Below, piece by piece: positions 61,061-64,000 of a DNA stretch of 64,000 nt. The stretch comes from Sphagnum compactum (lineage: Eukaryota > Bryophyta > Sphagnopsida > Sphagnales). The DNA lies in NCBI GenBank assembly GCA_965153455.1, contig OZ234497.1, positions 1,116,001 to 1,180,000 of the forward strand, in the 5' to 3' direction. A program made the position numbers and the translations under genes. The notes under the pieces were generated by a model that worked only from the letters and a program-made list of their open reading frames with translations, was not told where the DNA came from and did no database searches. How positions within the stretch are numbered: position 1 is the first letter of the stretch; each line of letters opens with the position of its first letter.

Positions 61061-62612
61061 CAAATGTGACACAGCTTGGCTCCAGACATGATTGCCACAT
61101 TTGTCCAGGCAATGATGATGCTTCTGCCATTGTCCACACTTGCCTCCACATATTCAATAATCATAGGATTCCACAAGAGACCACGTTGCATGTGGGCATC
61201 TGCTGTAAACCCTCTGAGCGTAGCTCCCACATTTCACACCATGTCAAAATTAGGGGTCCGTTGTTTCCAAAAGCAAATCAGCAACAGAAAGAATTTACAC
61301 ATTGTTCAAGAGCCATGCTGTCTTGAATTGCTATGTTTAGTGTTTATGCCAACACTGAGAAGATCCATTTTGTGTGTCCAATTGGTTTATTGGAAGCTAA
61401 GTTTCTGCATCAATCTGTGTGAGAGAGAGAAGCTTTGGTACAAGGAGCAGACAAACTTTTGAAACAGTATTACACTTTGCACAGACATGATGGACTTCAA
61501 AAATCACTCAGAAACCTTGGGAGCATGCCAACTTCTTACCTTGCAGCATGAGATTCAGATGAAGCTCTGCAGACAGGGTTTGCATACATTTCATGCAGGC
61601 TTTTGTATGCACAATTTGCCTTCATGTTGCAAAGCTTTGGTACATCACATGCTTCACGATTCTGTGAGCAATCCGATCCTTCAGTTAGCCTCTGGTTGTT
61701 GTATGGAGATTTGCACTCAGATCTTGATGTTTTCGCATGCCGGTTTCTGTTGCGACATCACCATCAGGGCTGTTGTTTGGCGGATCGAATGAGCAGATGC
61801 ACTCTTGCCTCTGATTCAACCAAGAACGTCTTGAGAACTCCGAGTTTCAGGACGATACGGACATTGCGAAATGAAGAAACTCTGTTCAAGAGAATCTCCG
61901 TCCGGAGGAAACAGCTTCGAAGGTCGTCGTACTCCACACTCGCAGGCTACTACTAGGTACCTTGCTTCCTTTTCAATGGTGGATACACCCTAACGTGAGC
62001 GAGTAGGGTCCATGTCCTTTTCTTGTCCCCCCGCGCGCGGAGAACTTGGACTCGGTCGGGATTCCCACACCTTTTGATCAGCTATTCGCTGCGTCCCATT
62101 CTAGCTAGGGTGGCCATCATAACAAGCATCTGATTGCTTGCATGACATGGTTACTCGAGGATTGGACTCCACCACCACGCTTTCAAGGTGCGTGCGTAGA
62201 AAATCCGACCTCAGCCGCGTAGTACTTGACAAATTGCATCAGGATGATCCTGCTGAGATCACTTGCCCTGTTTTCTACCGCAAACCCTTGTTAAAATATG
62301 ATCTCACAGATACCGAGTAATGCCGAGACGGTCGCAGAATCTGATCCCATTTGACGCATTCGACCGAATTTCGTAACCCGTTCGACGTTGATTCAACACT
62401 TCAGTACTAAGTTGTTAGGGGCTACTCACTTTAGAACTTCTGACGGGTTTGAGGCGTCCTCGTCTGTCGCTCTCACATCTGAAGTCGAGGATCCCTGATC
62501 CGCTGTGGAAGCTTGATGCGCATTTTGGCAATTTTCACGAGAAGATTGAGTAGTGACGAGCAAAGACGTAAGTTCTTCTCTTCAGCTCTTGAAGCCGCGG
62601 TCTTACCGAACC
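61061..62612. other. Region between PPR pseudogene and ankyrin gene
   Basis: 61,061-61,300 may be more PPR debris. From about 61,730 the sequence becomes GC- and CG-rich. Open frames at 61,603-61,956 (+) and 62,138-62,320 (+) match nothing I know, and part of this is likely the promoter and leader of the ankyrin gene. A CG-rich spot (CCCCCGCGCGCGG) lies at about 62,027-62,040. Confidence 0.4.
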
Positions 62613-64000
62613 ATGTCTTCAACTTCTGCAGCCACAACAAAACAGCAGGCGAATTTGGATATCACGGAGGCAGCGAAATCGGATGACGATCCGAAGGCTC
62701 CTGCAGCAACTTCGGTAGCCACAACAAACCAGCAGGCAAATTTGGATCTCATGGAGGCAGGGAAATCGGATGCCGAGGCGAAGGCCATTTCAACAACGTG
62801 GGTAGCCACAACAAGCCAGCGGGCGAATTTGGATCTCCTAGAGGCAGCGAAATCGGATGACGAGGAGAAGGCCGTTGCAGCGCTAACTGAGTCGGGCGTG
62901 GATGTGAACTGCCGTGAAAATTCTGGGTATCGTCTTACGCCACTGATGCTTGCTATTCAATTAATGAACCTGAAGGTTGCACGGGTTTTGTTAGCGGATC
63001 CTAGAGTCGACGTGAATGCAACTGATACCTCGGGTCTAACTGCTTTGCATCGAGCTACGGGTAAACGTCTAAGTGCAATAATCCTCTCCCAAAGGACGGA
63101 TATAGATTGGAACGTCGCTGACAAGACTGGTCGAACACCACTGCTTCGCTTGGCAAGGATGAATTGTCTAAGAAATATCCAGGAGCTGCGCAGAATCAAA
63201 TCAGTGGAGTTATTCGCAAGATCCATTGATGAGTTCACGGCATTACATGAAGTGGCAGAACGCGAATCACCTTTTCCAGCTTGGTTTAAAAAAGCATCTC
63301 TAGAGACGAGCTGCAATCTTGTCGATGTACTGTTCGAATTGCTTGAAGCGAGAGGCCATAACTTGGTCACGTTCGTGAATGCCACAGATATTCTAAACCG
63401 ATCTGCGCTGCACTACTTAGCAGAAGAAGGATCCGTGGAAATGCTGAAGCTCTTGTTGGAAAAGTGCCCTACAGGTATGACTGTCACTGGTGTTGACTGT
63501 CATGGTTTTACACCACTTCATTTGGCTGTTCGAAGGGGACACACAGGCGTGGTAGAATTGCTTCTTCACGTGCCGAGCATGGATGCCAATGTCGGCGCTA
63601 CTGTAAATGCGTCCCCTCCAAGCGGACTCAAGCCATGGGAGTCCGATCATTTCACTCTGTGTAGGCCAAATTTGTCCATAAAAGCACCCAAGGAGCTACC
63701 CACTGCAGCCAACCTCACACCTCTACATTTCGCTGCCATGGATGGGCACACGGAAATAGTGGATCTACTTCTGAAGTGGCCAGGGATCCATGTTGCTCCC
63801 TTGGACACGAGAGGACTTTCACCATTTCACTATTCTATACAGAATGGTCACTCGGGGGTAGTGAAGCTGTTGCTAGAGAAATTAGAGAATGTAGGAGAGC
63901 CGTTCACGTTCTGCGACGAATGGCTTGCACCACTTGACCATTCTATACGGAAAGGTCACTTGGAGGTGGTGAAGCTGTTGGTAGAGAAAGGGGAGCCGTT
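62613..64000 (+). CDS. Ankyrin-repeat protein, 5' part (runs off window)
   Basis: An open frame of 462 codons without a stop reaches the window edge, so the gene is incomplete. The start is the first ATG (MSSTSAATT). Residues 6-92 are three tandem 29-aa units (ATT-QQANLD--EA-KSDD--KA) from an exact 87 bp DNA period. Ankyrin repeats follow: residues about 95-150 (SGVDVNCRENSGYRLTPLML, then VDVNATDTSGLTALHRA), a degenerate stretch to about 290, then clear repeats GFTPLHLAVRRGHTGVVELL (about 300), LTPLHFAAMDGHTEIVDLLL (about 368), LSPFHYSIQNGHSGVVKLLL (about 402) and HSIRKGHLEVVKLLVEKG (end). No intron is needed so far. Ankyrin repeats mediate protein binding. Whether a membrane domain follows, as in plant ACD6-like proteins, lies outside the window. 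Composition is notably GC- and CG-richer than the rest. Confidence 0.87.
   Translation, partial: MSSTSAATTKQQANLDITEAAKSDDDPKAPAATSVATTNQQANLDLMEAGKSDAEAKAISTTWVATTSQRANLDLLEAAKSDDEEKAVAALTESGVDVNCRENSGYRLTPLMLAIQLMNLKVARVLLADPRVDVNATDTSGLTALHRATGKRLSAIILSQRTDIDWNVADKTGRTPLLRLARMNCLRNIQELRRIKSVELFARSIDEFTALHEVAERESPFPAWFKKASLETSCNLVDVLFELLEARGHNLVTFVNATDILNRSALHYLAEEGSVEMLKLLLEKCPTGMTVTGVDCHGFTPLHLAVRRGHTGVVELLLHVPSMDANVGATVNASPPSGLKPWESDHFTLCRPNLSIKAPKELPTAANLTPLHFAAMDGHTEIVDLLLKWPGIHVAPLDTRGLSPFHYSIQNGHSGVVKLLLEKLENVGEPFTFCDEWLAPLDHSIRKGHLEVVKLLVEKGEP
62628..62888 (+). repeat. Three 87 bp coding tandem repeats
   Basis: Units start at 62,628, 62,715 and 62,802, an exact 87-base (29-codon) period. 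Each contains GCCACAACAA, CAG(C)(A/G)GGC(G)AATTTGGA and GAAATCGGATG. The third unit merges into the first ankyrin repeat. Confidence 0.95.

Noticed and set aside
62600-63650. Minus-strand open frames of 68-142 codons opposite the ankyrin gene
   Set aside because: They are shadows of the GC-rich ankyrin frame, which runs open across the whole stretch and shows clear repeats; the minus frames match nothing.

Overview
The window is nuclear DNA of a land plant. It carries spliced genes with GT-AG introns (about 75 to 2,350 bases) between long AT-rich blocks full of decayed transposable elements. Four things point to a plant: a plant-type AP-5 beta subunit, a GINS PSF1 most like plant PSF1, a small plant-only membrane protein family, and a decayed PPR gene. 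A BK/Slo-type potassium channel and degraded Penelope-like and endonuclease-LINE reverse transcriptases suggest a non-seed plant (bryophyte, lycophyte or fern), but the sequence does not settle this.

Layout. 1-15,300: AT-rich, gene-poor, with at least three foldback (MITE-like) elements and the tail of a decayed LINE. 15,600-16,262: a 36-42 bp minisatellite in front of the first gene. 16,734-21,585 (+): a single-pass membrane RING-H2 protein with an EGF-like extracellular part. 22,100-23,440: duplicated non-coding sequence. 23,557-24,622 (-): a two-exon gene of a conserved plant family of unknown function, with a possible untranslated leader up to about 26,140. 28,480-38,347 (-): a BK/Slo-like potassium channel in about 15 exons, with one MITE in its last intron. 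38,348-39,622: a divergent intergenic region with a (GA)n tract and a 245 bp foldback element. 39,623-41,803 (+): PSF1 in six exons, 197 aa. 42,700-43,380: Penelope-like reverse transcriptase remnant. 43,400-50,160: AT-rich block with a second, longer LINE remnant and a dispersed repeat shared with 10.4 kb. 50,634-55,663 (+): AP-5 beta subunit in five exons. 56,500-58,370: decayed Ty3/gypsy retrotransposon with an integrase on the minus strand. 60,061-61,060 (-): PPR pseudogene. 62,613-64,000 (+): the 5' part of an ankyrin-repeat gene that runs off the window.

The genes do not form a pathway: ubiquitin ligase, potassium transport, replication initiation, endosomal trafficking and an ankyrin protein are ordinary eukaryotic neighbours. 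Exon models come from reading splice sites and checking reading phase. PSF1, AP5B1 and the unknown-family gene close perfectly in frame. The channel has two or three uncertain joins, and the first exon of the RING gene is unresolved. The most interesting items are the BK-type channel, the RING receptor architecture, the 87 bp tandem repeat at the start of the ankyrin gene, and the different classes of degraded retroelement.
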